A DNA stretch of 64,000 bases from Paenibacillus sp. 1_12 (GTDB taxonomy: Bacteria; Bacillota; Bacilli; Paenibacillales; NBRC-103111), in NCBI RefSeq assembly GCF_900114475.1, contig NZ_FOTE01000019.1:1-64000 (forward strand), read 5' to 3'. The notes under the pieces were generated by a model. The model made no database searches. It saw only the letters and a program-made list of their open reading frames with translations, and was not told the origin of the DNA. Shown here one piece after another: positions 7,197 through 15,552 of the stretch. The position numbers were made by a program, and so were the translations under genes. Each line of letters begins with the position of its first letter. The first letter of the stretch is position 1.

Positions 7197-7574
7197 TTAG
7201 TATAAACCAAACCATTTTTTAGATTCCATGCTGTTCAATCTCCAAATAACGAGTATAGGCAGGACGGTGCCAAGCAGTAATCCGAAGCTATGCCATACAG
7301 TAAACTCGATTAAACGGAGTACGATAAGAATGCATGAAAGTACAATGGCACTCCTAAGTCGGGATGCGATGGGTGTGTTTAGGCGAGTTGCTACCCAAAT
7401 TGCTGCAATACCAAGGATGATCATTGCAATGGATAGTGTTATCTTTACAATTCCTTCGGAGCCAAGAGAGTAGATGCCGTTACCTATATTCACGATCGCA
7501 TTAAGATATATTAAGATTTGTGTGAACGTAACCACCGCAGGTTTTTTAGAGTTAGCCATTAATTCCTGAATCAT
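7197..7574 (-). CDS. Four-helix membrane protein, unknown
   Basis: 125 residues, almost entirely membrane. Four hydrophobic segments are visible: VVTFTQILIYLNAIVNIGNG; ITLSIAMIILGIAAIWVATR; AIVLSCILIVLRLIEF; and FGLLLGTVLPILVIWRL. Good GGAG ribosome site. The layout resembles small DUF-type integral membrane proteins of Bacillus, but I do not recognise a family. It stands alone between a gene-poor stretch and the iron-uptake operon, whose terminator lies upstream. Confidence 0.65.
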   Translation of the reverse strand: MIQELMANSKKPAVVTFTQILIYLNAIVNIGNGIYSLGSEGIVKITLSIAMIILGIAAIWVATRLNTPIASRLRSAIVLSCILIVLRLIEFTVWHSFGLLLGTVLPILVIWRLNSMESKKWFGLY

Positions 7575-7724
7575 AGTTTCTCCTTTTTGTTAGCTCATCA
7601 GATTTGTCCTTAAATAACCGTTGTCATAAATTCTTTCATTATTATTGCCTCAATCGTAAGTATTTATCTATTTCACTTCTAAACATGTTCAAGGATCTAA
7701 TATTGCAAAGAACTTCAAATTCAT

Positions 7725-7757
7725 CAAAAAACAAGCCTCCAGTAACATGGAGACCTG
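7725..7757 (-). terminator. Terminator of the iron-uptake operon
   Basis: On the minus strand CAGGTCTCC (7749-7757) pairs with GGAGGCTTG (7732-7740), with two wobble pairs, followed by six U. It lies 50 bases past the stop of the ATPase gene. Confidence 0.7.
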
Positions 7758-7806
7758 CTCATTGACATCTATGGCCGTTAGCATACCATTCGTCTCTAAT
7801 CGCCTA

Positions 7807-8613
7807 TCACGAAATAGAATCAAGCTTCATGGGATGCACCAACTCTGTAGGAAGAATCCCGCTAACAGTCCTTCCACTCTTGCTCGAACTAATCATTTCC
7901 GATTGTACACCGAAGTATTTCTCCAGATTATGCTCACTTATGATATGTTCAGTTTGTCCAATAACATGCTCGTTTTGACCGATGATTAAGGTCTGTTCGG
8001 CAACTCTTAGTGCGTGAGCAGGAAAATGCGTATTGATGATTATGGTTAGCTTTTGTTTGTTCAGCCACTTTATTATTTCCAAAACCATCAATTGATTTTT
8101 CATATCGAAATTAGACTCTGGTTCGTCCATAATCAATACTTTTGGCTTCTTGACCAGCGCTCTGGCGATTAACACCATCTGTAGCTGTCCGCCGCTTATC
8201 TGATTACATGGCCTCTTGGCAATTCCAGCTAGTCCCATTTGATCAATCATATCTCGGGCCTTGAGATAGTCTCCCTTGGTGGGTGTATTGCCCATCGCTA
8301 TATAGGGAGATAGCCCCATCACGACCATTTCAGTTACGCTGTATCCAAAGCTGGTGTGCTTGGCTTGTGGCACATAGCTTATCCGTTTCCAGAAATCTGT
8401 CAAAGAAAGGGTTTGTGCTTGGGTTCCATCTATGCACATATAACCTGTTTTAAACTTTTGAAAGCCCATCAAGCATTTAATGAACGTTGTTTTGCCTGCT
8501 CCATTAACCCCAAGCACCGCCAATGTTTCCCCTTCTTTGACGGTTAAGCTTAGATCTTTGAATAATACATGGGTCTGCTCGTAATAGAAAGAAGTATTGA
8601 CGACCTCAATCAC
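7807..8613 (-). CDS. Iron-chelate / heme-type ABC transporter ATPase (FecE family)
   Basis: 268 residues. Walker A GVNGAGKTTFIK (about residue 36), Q-loop region ISYVPQAKH, ABC signature QISGGQLQMVLIARAL, Walker B VLIMDEPESNFD, and switch histidine in INTHFP are all present, so the ATPase should be functional. The sequence type is FecE/FhuC, which powers import of siderophores, heme or corrinoids. It is the last gene of the operon and overlaps the permease by 8 bases, consistent with translational coupling. The operon lies behind Fur-type boxes, so iron starvation is the likely signal. Substrate not determinable from sequence. Confidence 0.9.
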   Translation of the reverse strand: MIEVVNTSFYYEQTHVLFKDLSLTVKEGETLAVLGVNGAGKTTFIKCLMGFQKFKTGYMCIDGTQAQTLSLTDFWKRISYVPQAKHTSFGYSVTEMVVMGLSPYIAMGNTPTKGDYLKARDMIDQMGLAGIAKRPCNQISGGQLQMVLIARALVKKPKVLIMDEPESNFDMKNQLMVLEIIKWLNKQKLTIIINTHFPAHALRVAEQTLIIGQNEHVIGQTEHIISEHNLEKYFGVQSEMISSSKSGRTVSGILPTELVHPMKLDSIS

Positions 8614-9610
8614 TCCACACGCCTCCCGTCTTGTTCAGCAAATAGCCAAATATAGGCGCACCGATCAGTGCGGTCAGAACAGAAAGTGGGATTTCTGCAG
8701 CAGTCAGGGTGCGGGCCATCGTATCTACGACAACCATGAAAAGAGCCCCGAGGCTAATGCTCGCAGGAATCAATATCTTATTGTTCGCCCCTACAATCAT
8801 CCTTGCAAAATGGGGAACAATCAGACCGACAAAGCTGATAATTCCGGAGGTGGCTACAGCAAGCGCAGTAATGATTGTGGTTGTCAATATGACGATGATG
8901 CGGATTCGCTTCAGATTAATTCCGAGGGATATCGCTTCTTCTTCCTTGAGAGAAATGATATTTAACTGCCATCGTAATTTCCAGACCAATGCTATGCAAA
9001 TCATAATGATTGGGATCGTTGTCAGGACATCCTTCATCGTTGCGCCAGCCAGACTTCCCATAAGCCAGAACAGAATGCTCGGCAACTGCTGTTCAGGATT
9101 GGCTATGTATTGAATCAGGGAAGTCAGAGCAGCAAATACGGAGCTGGTGACGGTTCCGGCTAGCACGAGCTTCAATATTTTGACTTGACCATCCTTCTTG
9201 CTCAGATAATAGGCTACCCCCATCGAGAGCAAACCGAATATAATGGCCAGACCTTGAATCAGAATGGTCTGGCTGAAAAGGAAAATTCCTAGCGCTGCAC
9301 CGAAGCCTGCTCCTGAGGATACACCCAATATGTGCTCGCTAACCAAGGGGTTGGAGAACATCGCCTGCAGGCAGGCTCCAGATACGGCCAGACCTGCGCC
9401 AATAACAGCAGCTACGATTACCCTCGGAAAGCGGATATCCCATATAACGGTTGCTCCCGAACTTCCCATTTTCAAGCTGCCTGGGGAGAAGATAGCCTGG
9501 AATAACTCGCCGGGACTCATCACATATCTACCCATACACAAAGCAGCAACGGTAGCAGCGATAAAAAGAATCGTAGTCGTTACAAAAAAATATGTGTTCT
9601 TGTATCGCAT
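8606..9610 (-). CDS. FecCD/BtuC-type ABC transporter permease
   Basis: 334 residues with about ten membrane helices. Family signatures are SPGELFQAIFSPG near the start, FPRVIVAAVIGAGLAVSGA, LGVSSGAGFGAALGI and GIISFVGLIVPHFARMIVGA. Start placed at ATG 9610, one base after the aldo/keto reductase stop (TAATATG), which indicates coupled translation; a start 11 codons earlier would overlap that gene for no reason. Only one permease gene is present, so the channel is probably a homodimer as in BtuC or HmuU. Works with the ATPase downstream and the (damaged) lipoprotein upstream. Confidence 0.9.
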   Translation of the reverse strand: MRYKNTYFFVTTTILFIAATVAALCMGRYVMSPGELFQAIFSPGSLKMGSSGATVIWDIRFPRVIVAAVIGAGLAVSGACLQAMFSNPLVSEHILGVSSGAGFGAALGIFLFSQTILIQGLAIIFGLLSMGVAYYLSKKDGQVKILKLVLAGTVTSSVFAALTSLIQYIANPEQQLPSILFWLMGSLAGATMKDVLTTIPIIMICIALVWKLRWQLNIISLKEEEAISLGINLKRIRIIVILTTTIITALAVATSGIISFVGLIVPHFARMIVGANNKILIPASISLGALFMVVVDTMARTLTAAEIPLSVLTALIGAPIFGYLLNKTGGVWSD

Positions 9611-9611
9611 A

Positions 9612-10574
9612 TTAATTTCGCCAGATGGACAACACGTACACATCCATTAAGGCGGCTACCTCTTCTCTATTGATATACATTTTTTGGCAAATATCCATAG
9701 CGATTTTATGACGGGTAGCGTAATCAAGCTTGGCTATACTTTCTTGCAGTCTGGTGTGAACAAGCCTGCTTTCTTCCTCTGTATAAGGCTCAAAACTATT
9801 GAAGGAATCTATGGCATCTTGAACATCGCTTTTGTTGCGCAAGCCAACCAACACACTATCTACATAAGGACTGGACAGCATATAGTGAATAGCACCGTCG
9901 ACAATGCTTTGCTTCTCTCTAATACAAATTGCCTTGAACACATCCTCATACTGCGGAATAATGCCTGTTCCCAGTGGATTCATAGCGATATTACCGATTC
10001 CCATCCCTTGAGTGGCTTTCATCCCCTCTGTACGCCATGGTGCGTTCAGCACATTGTACCCGACAATGTTAATATCGAATTGATATTCACTTAATACCTT
10101 TTTCAGATCCTCACTAGGCATGTGGGTAGTAATGGATACGTGTTTGATCAAGCCTTCTTCTCTAGCTTTGATGATCTGGTCCACTGCTCCGAATCTTAAG
10201 CATTCCAACCAATCTCCGTAGCTTTTGACCCCCCACAAATTTGTAAAGAAATCAATTCGCTCCAGGTTTAATCTTCTCAGACTCCTCTCAAGCATCTCCC
10301 TGAAATTCGCAGAATCGCCGTAATAACATTTCGAGGAAATGTGGAAAGGAAGCGGCTCTTTTTTCATTTCGATGATAGCCTCTCCGAGTATGGACTCAGA
10401 CTGATCAGCACAATATTGCATGGCTGTATCGAAGAAATTAATGCCATTCTTATAAGCGTGCAGAACGGTTTCAACGCATTCGTCCCTGTCATGAGGATTC
10501 TCAAATCTTTGTGCCCCGAAGCCGATTCTCGAGATTTTCATATCGGTGTTGGCTATACTTCTATATTGCATCAT
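9612..10574 (-). CDS. Aldo/keto reductase inside the iron-uptake operon
   Basis: 320 residues, TIM-barrel aldo/keto reductase. It has the N-terminal KISRIGFGAQRF, the catalytic aspartate and tyrosine region INFFDTAMQYCADQSESILG, and the later strand LERIDFFTNLWGVKSYGDW. The lysine and histidine of the tetrad fall in ISSKCYYGD and VSITTHMP. It prefers NAD(P)H by family. GAGGAG lies 6 bases before the ATG. Position between the binding protein and the permease is unusual for a FecBCD-type operon. A role in modifying the imported chelator or in reductive release is possible but is only an inference from context. Confidence 0.85.
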   Translation of the reverse strand: MMQYRSIANTDMKISRIGFGAQRFENPHDRDECVETVLHAYKNGINFFDTAMQYCADQSESILGEAIIEMKKEPLPFHISSKCYYGDSANFREMLERSLRRLNLERIDFFTNLWGVKSYGDWLECLRFGAVDQIIKAREEGLIKHVSITTHMPSEDLKKVLSEYQFDINIVGYNVLNAPWRTEGMKATQGMGIGNIAMNPLGTGIIPQYEDVFKAICIREKQSIVDGAIHYMLSSPYVDSVLVGLRNKSDVQDAIDSFNSFEPYTEEESRLVHTRLQESIAKLDYATRHKIAMDICQKMYINREEVAALMDVYVLSIWRN

Positions 10575-10612
10575 AATAATCTCCTCATCAGCTTGGTTTA
10601 ATTTACTTCATT

Positions 10613-11797
10613 TCACTTTTTTGAAAATTTTTCAACATAATACTGACTGTCCTTATTAGCGTCAAGTCTGAACACTTGGTTGATTTCTTCGTCTGTAAGA
10701 GCAATGTTATAGGAGAACTTGTAACCTTCAGCAATGACATCTCTGATGTTGTGGGTAGAGAATTTATCTGGATAAGCCAGTGCTCCATACCAATACCAGG
10801 TTAACGAGGCCATATGGGACATTAATGCGAATTCAGGCAGCTTATACACCTTCTTATTTTTAACAGCTGCTAATTGTTTAAATTGCGGATTATCATAAAT
10901 CGCACTTGGATTCACTCCCACAGCTGCCTCATGAATGACGATCATATCGGGATTCCAAGCCAAAATTTGCTCAACATTGACCTGCATGGTGTTTTTGGAT
11001 ACCCCTTCTTAATAGGCGGCATTCTTCACTCCAGGAATCCCATGGTAAAAATTACTATCGCCATGAACGGAGATCTTATTGCCATCAAGAGCGCTAATCA
11101 ACAGCATGCTGGCACGTTTGTCCTGTGGGATGTCCTTCACGATTTTTTCAATATCTGCTTTGGCTGCATCCTGCTTGGCCAATAATTGATCGACTCGCTC
11201 TTCTTTTCCCAGTGCTGCACCAAGCATACGAATCGTTGCCACTTCTTTATCCCAAGGTCCCCATCCAATGGTGATGACTTTAACGCCAGCCTTAACCATG
11301 GACTCGTAATATTCCGGTTTTCCCATATTCCATTGAAATACAATATCTGGCTTAATGTTCAGTACCTCTTCTATGTTCGGAACAAACCCACCTTCAACGG
11401 TAAAGGAGGAGTTCACATTTTTGAGACTCGGATAATATTTGCTCAGCACCCGTTGGGAAATCATGGTTTTTGACGCAGGGTGAATTCCTACCACTCGCTC
11501 AGCGTCTCCTGCGATAGCGACTGCCGTTTCGGCTAGAGGTTTGGGAAAGGTTAAAATCGTTTTGGCTGGTTTATTCAAGACGATAGTTTCCCCGCGGTCA
11601 TCAACAATTTTTATGCTGGTGTCGTTCAACACGCCCTTGCTATTGTCAGCGGTGGCTTGTGCAGCCGTGTTATTCGTGGTTTGTGAGCTTGCATTCGTTG
11701 CATTGGAATTCGGCATGCTGGAGCATGCGCCAAGCAGCAAAGCAAACATAAGCAGCAGGTTTACTGCCATGGATGGTTTCTTCCAGTTTCTAGTCAT
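10613..11797 (-). pseudogene. Iron-chelate substrate-binding lipoprotein, interrupted by an in-frame TAA
   Basis: Starts at ATG 11797 with GAAGGAGT 8 bases upstream. The signal peptide AVNLLLMFALLLGAC gives a lipobox LLGAC. A FecB/TroA-type periplasmic fold follows: DDRGETIVLNKPAKTILTFP, then IEEVLNIKPDIVFQW. At 11009-11011 the frame meets TAA directly after GIPGVKNAAY. The same frame then continues EGVSKNTMQVNVEQILAWNP through the whole C-terminal lobe to a stop at 10613. No frame change occurs, so one point mutation (for example CAA to TAA) explains it. The protein as encoded would lack the C-terminal lobe and be non-functional unless the stop is read through or is a sequencing error. Confidence 0.8.
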
Positions 11798-12754
11798 CGG
11801 TAATACTCCTTCACGTATGTATTGATAATGATTATCAAGATCACTATCAATATAACTCCGAACCCTGCGAGCGCCAATAGACAATTCGGACACAAATAAT
11901 GTACGATTCGGACGAGAAGCCTTTGCAGCTTGTGCTTTATAATGATTTGGCGAACTGCCTATATGCTTTTTGAACAAGCGGCTAAAGTAATATCTATCTT
12001 GGTAACCGAGACCATATGCAATTTCCTGAATCGTCGCGTCTGTAGTACTTAACAATCGTTTGGCCATATCCATACGAATCCCGATTAAATAATCGAGGGG
12101 ACTGTGGCCTATCCGTTCTTGAAATAGTCTCGTCAGATGTCTCGGACTACAATCAAGAAGCGCAGCCAATGACTCCACAGTAATCGTGTCCGAATAATGC
12201 TCCTTCATATAGCGGACCGCTTGCGATACAAGGTCTGCCTGCAGGATAGTAACCTCCTGTGTATAAAGCTGCCATAGCAGATCATAGACGAATTGATAGA
12301 ATAATACCTTTACATGAAATCGTTCCAAGGTATTTGAAAGTCTCCATTCCCGATCCATCTCCTCAATTCTGAGGAGAAGAGATACTGGAGAATAGGGCTC
12401 GAACCCATATTGAACATGAAACGGATTGTTGCGTTCCATAAGCTGCTGAATCTCTTGTCTGCACGGTAAGGGAATGACTGCCGTATAGAAGATAAGATAA
12501 TATTCGAATTGTTCCTCCAATTGCCAAATGTCCAGGTGCATTCCCTTACAGCCATGCAGCACATGCAGTGGCTTCGCCTGATAGGTATTTCCATCCAGAG
12601 ATAGCAACGCGCTTCCGCAGGACGGCTGCAGGAAAGCACTTGCAGGCAATCGGTATGAGCGTAAGTCTTCACCCTTATTCATTTTCATATAGCGAACATC
12701 CAAAACCTTGATAGCAGCTTGATTCCATAGCAAAATATGTTCCTGAATATTCAT
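11009..12754 (-). CDS. AraC-family regulator whose frame runs on into the binding lipoprotein
   Basis: Start ATG 12754 (GAGG 9 bases upstream). Residues 1-170 form an N-terminal sensor region. About 175-272 is a double helix-turn-helix AraC domain (YMKEHYSDTITVESLAALLD; LLSTTDATIQEIAYGLGYQD; FSRLFKKHIGSSPNHYKAQ). No stop follows. The frame continues 47 codons through the Fur box and ribosome site of the next gene and then through the lipoprotein up to TAA 11009-11011. Family knowledge: B. subtilis Btr, an AraC activator for bacillibactin uptake, combines AraC and binding-protein domains, but in one cytoplasmic protein. Here a signal peptide sits in the middle. The fusion would be a membrane-spanning regulator with its sensor outside; alternatively the regulator simply lost its stop codon. 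Confidence 0.8.
   Translation of the reverse strand: MNIQEHILLWNQAAIKVLDVRYMKMNKGEDLRSYRLPASAFLQPSCGSALLSLDGNTYQAKPLHVLHGCKGMHLDIWQLEEQFEYYLIFYTAVIPLPCRQEIQQLMERNNPFHVQYGFEPYSPVSLLLRIEEMDREWRLSNTLERFHVKVLFYQFVYDLLWQLYTQEVTILQADLVSQAVRYMKEHYSDTITVESLAALLDCSPRHLTRLFQERIGHSPLDYLIGIRMDMAKRLLSTTDATIQEIAYGLGYQDRYYFSRLFKKHIGSSPNHYKAQAAKASRPNRTLFVSELSIGARRVRSYIDSDLDNHYQYIREGVLPMTRNWKKPSMAVNLLLMFALLLGACSSMPNSNATNASSQTTNNTAAQATADNSKGVLNDTSIKIVDDRGETIVLNKPAKTILTFPKPLAETAVAIAGDAERVVGIHPASKTMISQRVLSKYYPSLKNVNSSFTVEGGFVPNIEEVLNIKPDIVFQWNMGKPEYYESMVKAGVKVITIGWGPWDKEVATIRMLGAALGKEERVDQLLAKQDAAKADIEKIVKDIPQDKRASMLLISALDGNKISVHGDSNFYHGIPGVKNAAY
11823..11837 (-). promoter_or_regulatory. Fur box, perfect 7-1-7 palindrome
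   Basis: TGATAATGATTATCA matches the Bacillus Fur 7-1-7 consensus (TGATAATNATTATCA) at every position. It lies 26 bases before the lipoprotein ATG, within the reading frame of the AraC gene. It implies an iron-repressed promoter for the lipoprotein and the transporter genes behind it. Confidence 0.85.
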
Positions 12755-12779
12755 AAATTCAACCTCACTCCACACAAAT

Positions 12780-12798
12780 GATAATAATTCTCATTATA
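12780..12798 (-). promoter_or_regulatory. Fur-like box before the AraC gene
   Basis: GATAATAATTCTCATTATA agrees with the 19-bp Fur consensus at 15 of 19 positions by eye. It lies about 26 bases before the AraC start, so the regulator is probably also iron-repressed. Confidence 0.6.
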
Positions 12799-13067
12799 CA
12801 TGACGGTGTGAAGATTGAGAACCCGTTCCGCTCACTGTCCCAAATTCACTTTGTACCTCAATATTTCCTTGTACTTGGCTAATCTATTGGATTTGTTGTT
12901 TGTAGTCATTTGAGTAAATTTTCTTTATTTATGGGATATTTTGTCGTTATAAAAACTTAACAAACCCATAACAAAAAGAAAATTCGCCAAAATTATTAGC
13001 GGTATAATACTGACTAAGTCTTGAGACCCATGTTATGATAAGTTTATTACAGATGTGGGGGTAAGTC

Positions 13068-14915
13068 ATGAAAGTTTTCAGGAATCTAGCGTCTATCATT
13101 TTTCTATTCATGCTGTTCTTCTCGTTTGTGGGCAACGTTCCAACAGTCCATGGGGTCGCACCAACAAAAGCATCGGCTGACATTATGGTTACATCTAATT
13201 TGGGATATCCAATCCCCGATGCAGATGTGACTTTCACCTCCACCGTGCTCCCATTCCCGGTGACTGCTAAAACGAATATTGATGGAGTGGCTTCATTCCC
13301 CAATTTGCAGGTTGGAGATTATACGGTTACAGCTTCATCAATCGGCTACACCGTGAGCACTCCGATAAAAACCGGGATTCTCTCTTCAGGTCAATCATTT
13401 AGTCAAACCATTAATCTCACGTCGAATGTATCTTCGGAAGGGATCTATCATTTCAGTACTTTCAATAATTCATCGGATGTGACCACATTTGAGGGTAACG
13501 TAACATGGTCGACCTACGGCACAATACCTATTCACTCCGAAATGAAACTTCAGTTTCTGAATAATACGAATAACCCTATAGGTTCCGTGATTGCGTCCGT
13601 TTATTCCGATGAAAGTAACTATTTTTCGTGGACGGTGCCAAAGACTTCGTTACCTTTGGGCGCAACACGGATCGGTGTTATTTTGTTCGACAGCAGTTCG
13701 GCTGTGATGGATATTCGATCAAGTCCTTTGTGGAGCTATACTTTGCATTCTGTTCAATCACTGAAGTTCCATGATAACAATGCTAACGGAAATTCTATTG
13801 AAAACGAAAATTCTATTGAAGCTGTGGTTTCGTGGACCGGAGCCAACGACGAAAGCATGCTGGCAGGGTACAATATTTATTATTGGATAATGGGCGACAA
13901 TACGTGGAAATACTGGGACACTATAGCCAAACGTGCAGACAAGACGTATCAATATGTATTTGATAAATTCCCTAAAAACACCGGAAGCATCTTAGTTGGC
14001 AGCCTCAATAGTGCTGGAGAAGAGTTTAATTCTTTCCCCACTGTCAATGTCATTGATAATCGTCAAGCAGACGCAGTCTCGGATGTTTTGCCTCCTTATT
14101 TGGCTACCCTTCCTGCACCTACAAATATTCAAGACTTTACATATACATTTACACCGAATACGATTTCAGGACAGATTGCTTTTACTCTGCCCTCAGAACG
14201 GAGCACAATCAAAGGCTATAATCTATATTTTAGTACACCAAATGGTCATAAAAAACAAGCGATCGGTACGATAGTTACGTCCCAAGATGTTTCTCAGCTA
14301 TCCTACAATTTAGATAATTTGCTGCCCGTACCTAGCGATGCCACTCAATTTGCGCTGTATTCGTATGACAAAGACGGCAATGAGAGCGCAGCAGTTTATA
14401 TTCCTATCAAAATTTATACCAACACTACGCCGAGTGCGAAACTTCCTAATAATCTGAATTTTCTTGACATGGATGAGCAACCAAAAAGATTGCATGGCTT
14501 CTTAACTTGGAGCAGAGCTATCGATGAATCAAGCCTCGTCAGTTATCAGATCTATTTTCTAGACAGTAATAACCAACCGATAAGCCTGATTGGAGAGGTA
14601 CCAAAAGAAAATGTGCCTGAGTTCACTTTGCCTTGGGGGCTACGGATTCCTAATACAGCAACTCGCATCGGCATCGGCGTCAAGGATATGGCAGGCAATA
14701 TATCAACAAATTTCACAACTACTTTAATTACGGATAATAGTAACCAAAAGGAAGTCAATGCTGCCGTAAGAACTGTTTATTTTCTGAATACCGGCAATTT
14801 GGATATAAGCAGCATTATGGTTTTTTTGAAACAATCTGCCAACCTGTACAGCTTTGATAAAAAGGATTTGCAATTGTTTCTCTCGCTTATTGATCCGGTC
14901 ATTGTTCAGCAGTAA
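13068..14915 (+). CDS. Secreted multi-domain beta-sandwich protein, unknown role
   Basis: 615 residues. A signal peptide (IIFLFMLFFSFVGNVPTVHG) is followed by a carboxypeptidase-regulatory-like domain (about 35-120: GYPIPDADVTFTST, IDGVASFPNLQVGDYTVTAS). Then come three or four similar modules of about 110 residues with fibronectin-III-like marks (ANDESMLAGYNIYYW; SERSTIKGYNLYFS; AIDESSLVSYQIYFLD). There is no anchor sequence, no SLH domain and no catalytic motif. GGGGGT ribosome site 8 bases upstream; single gene with its own terminator. Adhesin or matrix-type function is possible but is only inferred from the domains. Confidence 0.75.
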   Translation: MKVFRNLASIIFLFMLFFSFVGNVPTVHGVAPTKASADIMVTSNLGYPIPDADVTFTSTVLPFPVTAKTNIDGVASFPNLQVGDYTVTASSIGYTVSTPIKTGILSSGQSFSQTINLTSNVSSEGIYHFSTFNNSSDVTTFEGNVTWSTYGTIPIHSEMKLQFLNNTNNPIGSVIASVYSDESNYFSWTVPKTSLPLGATRIGVILFDSSSAVMDIRSSPLWSYTLHSVQSLKFHDNNANGNSIENENSIEAVVSWTGANDESMLAGYNIYYWIMGDNTWKYWDTIAKRADKTYQYVFDKFPKNTGSILVGSLNSAGEEFNSFPTVNVIDNRQADAVSDVLPPYLATLPAPTNIQDFTYTFTPNTISGQIAFTLPSERSTIKGYNLYFSTPNGHKKQAIGTIVTSQDVSQLSYNLDNLLPVPSDATQFALYSYDKDGNESAAVYIPIKIYTNTTPSAKLPNNLNFLDMDEQPKRLHGFLTWSRAIDESSLVSYQIYFLDSNNQPISLIGEVPKENVPEFTLPWGLRIPNTATRIGIGVKDMAGNISTNFTTTLITDNSNQKEVNAAVRTVYFLNTGNLDISSIMVFLKQSANLYSFDKKDLQLFLSLIDPVIVQQ

Positions 14916-14927
14916 ATACAATGAAAA

Positions 14928-14968
14928 ACGCTAAGCTGTTCGCTCTGCGAAATGGCTTGGCGTTTTTA
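14928..14968 (+). terminator. Terminator of the beta-sandwich protein gene
   Basis: ACGCTAAGC (14928-14936) pairs with GCTTGGCGT (14955-14963), with one wobble pair, followed by TTTTTATTT. Confidence 0.75.
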
Positions 14969-15152
14969 TTTGGCTCCCCAATTACATGAATTCAAAGGAG
15001 TTTTCAAAAAGACATGCTAACCGTTGAATTTAGGTGCGAGTGATTCTTCAAAGATTTATCTATTGAATATGGAATTCGTTATCATAGGGCCTCACCTCCA
15101 TGGTCGCTGAATGTTTTTGTTTTGAGTCAAGTTAATCATAGACTTGGTAAAA

Positions 15153-15188
15153 AAAGAAAAAACCGTGTCAATTTAATTGAACATGGTT
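15153..15188 (-). terminator. Terminator of the HpaB/ferredoxin operon
   Basis: On the minus strand AACCATGTTCAATT pairs with AATTGACACGGTT with one mismatch, followed by TTTTTTCTTTTT. It lies about 50 bases past the ferredoxin stop and closes the seven-gene operon. Confidence 0.75.
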
Positions 15189-15234
15189 CTTTCAATTCTG
15201 CATCCCTTGTTCCCCTCTACATTAGTGTAAAGGT

Positions 15235-15552
15235 CTACCTTAGGCTGAGCATAAGCGGATTTCTCGTAACCGGTGTCCTGCCTGGCCCCCAGCCTACCTT
15301 TTCCCTATAGCCTCCGATTAAACCTTCGTCAGCCACCTCTTGCTCGGTAATAAGGGTGATACGATTTGGATCAGGAGCTACATATAGAGCATCCACAGGA
15401 CAATACAATTCACACATAAAACAGGTTTGGCAGTCACTTTGCCGGGCAATAACGGGGATGCCACCATCTATACGGTCAAACACATTGGTCGGACATACGG
15501 ACACACATAAATTGCACTGAATGCATTTGGAATCACTTACGATTTCAATCAA
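15235..15552 (-). CDS. Two-cluster 4Fe-4S ferredoxin
   Basis: 105 residues. Two complete cluster motifs are present, CIQCNLCVSVCP (from residue 10) and CQTCFMCELYCP (from residue 42), predicting 2[4Fe-4S]. The C-terminal 45 residues carry no further cysteine and resemble the tail of ferredoxin-type subunits paired with fumarate-reductase-like flavoproteins (as in AprB/AprA). Start is a TTG at 15552 with AAAGGTGG upstream, overlapping the TGA of the flavoprotein gene, so the two are translated together and probably form a complex. In this operon it should carry electrons to or from that flavoprotein. Confidence 0.88.
   Translation of the reverse strand: MIEIVSDSKCIQCNLCVSVCPTNVFDRIDGGIPVIARQSDCQTCFMCELYCPVDALYVAPDPNRITLITEQEVADEGLIGGYREKVGWGPGRTPVTRNPLMLSLR

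Noticed and set aside
8597-9650. Several plus-strand frames of 120-135 codons opposite the FecCD permease
   Set aside because: They are antisense shadows of a well-supported membrane protein gene and have no ribosome sites.
11009-11011. Recoded stop codon (selenocysteine or pyrrolysine) in the binding protein
   Set aside because: The codon is TAA, which is not used for either amino acid, and the family has no such residue; a point mutation is simpler.
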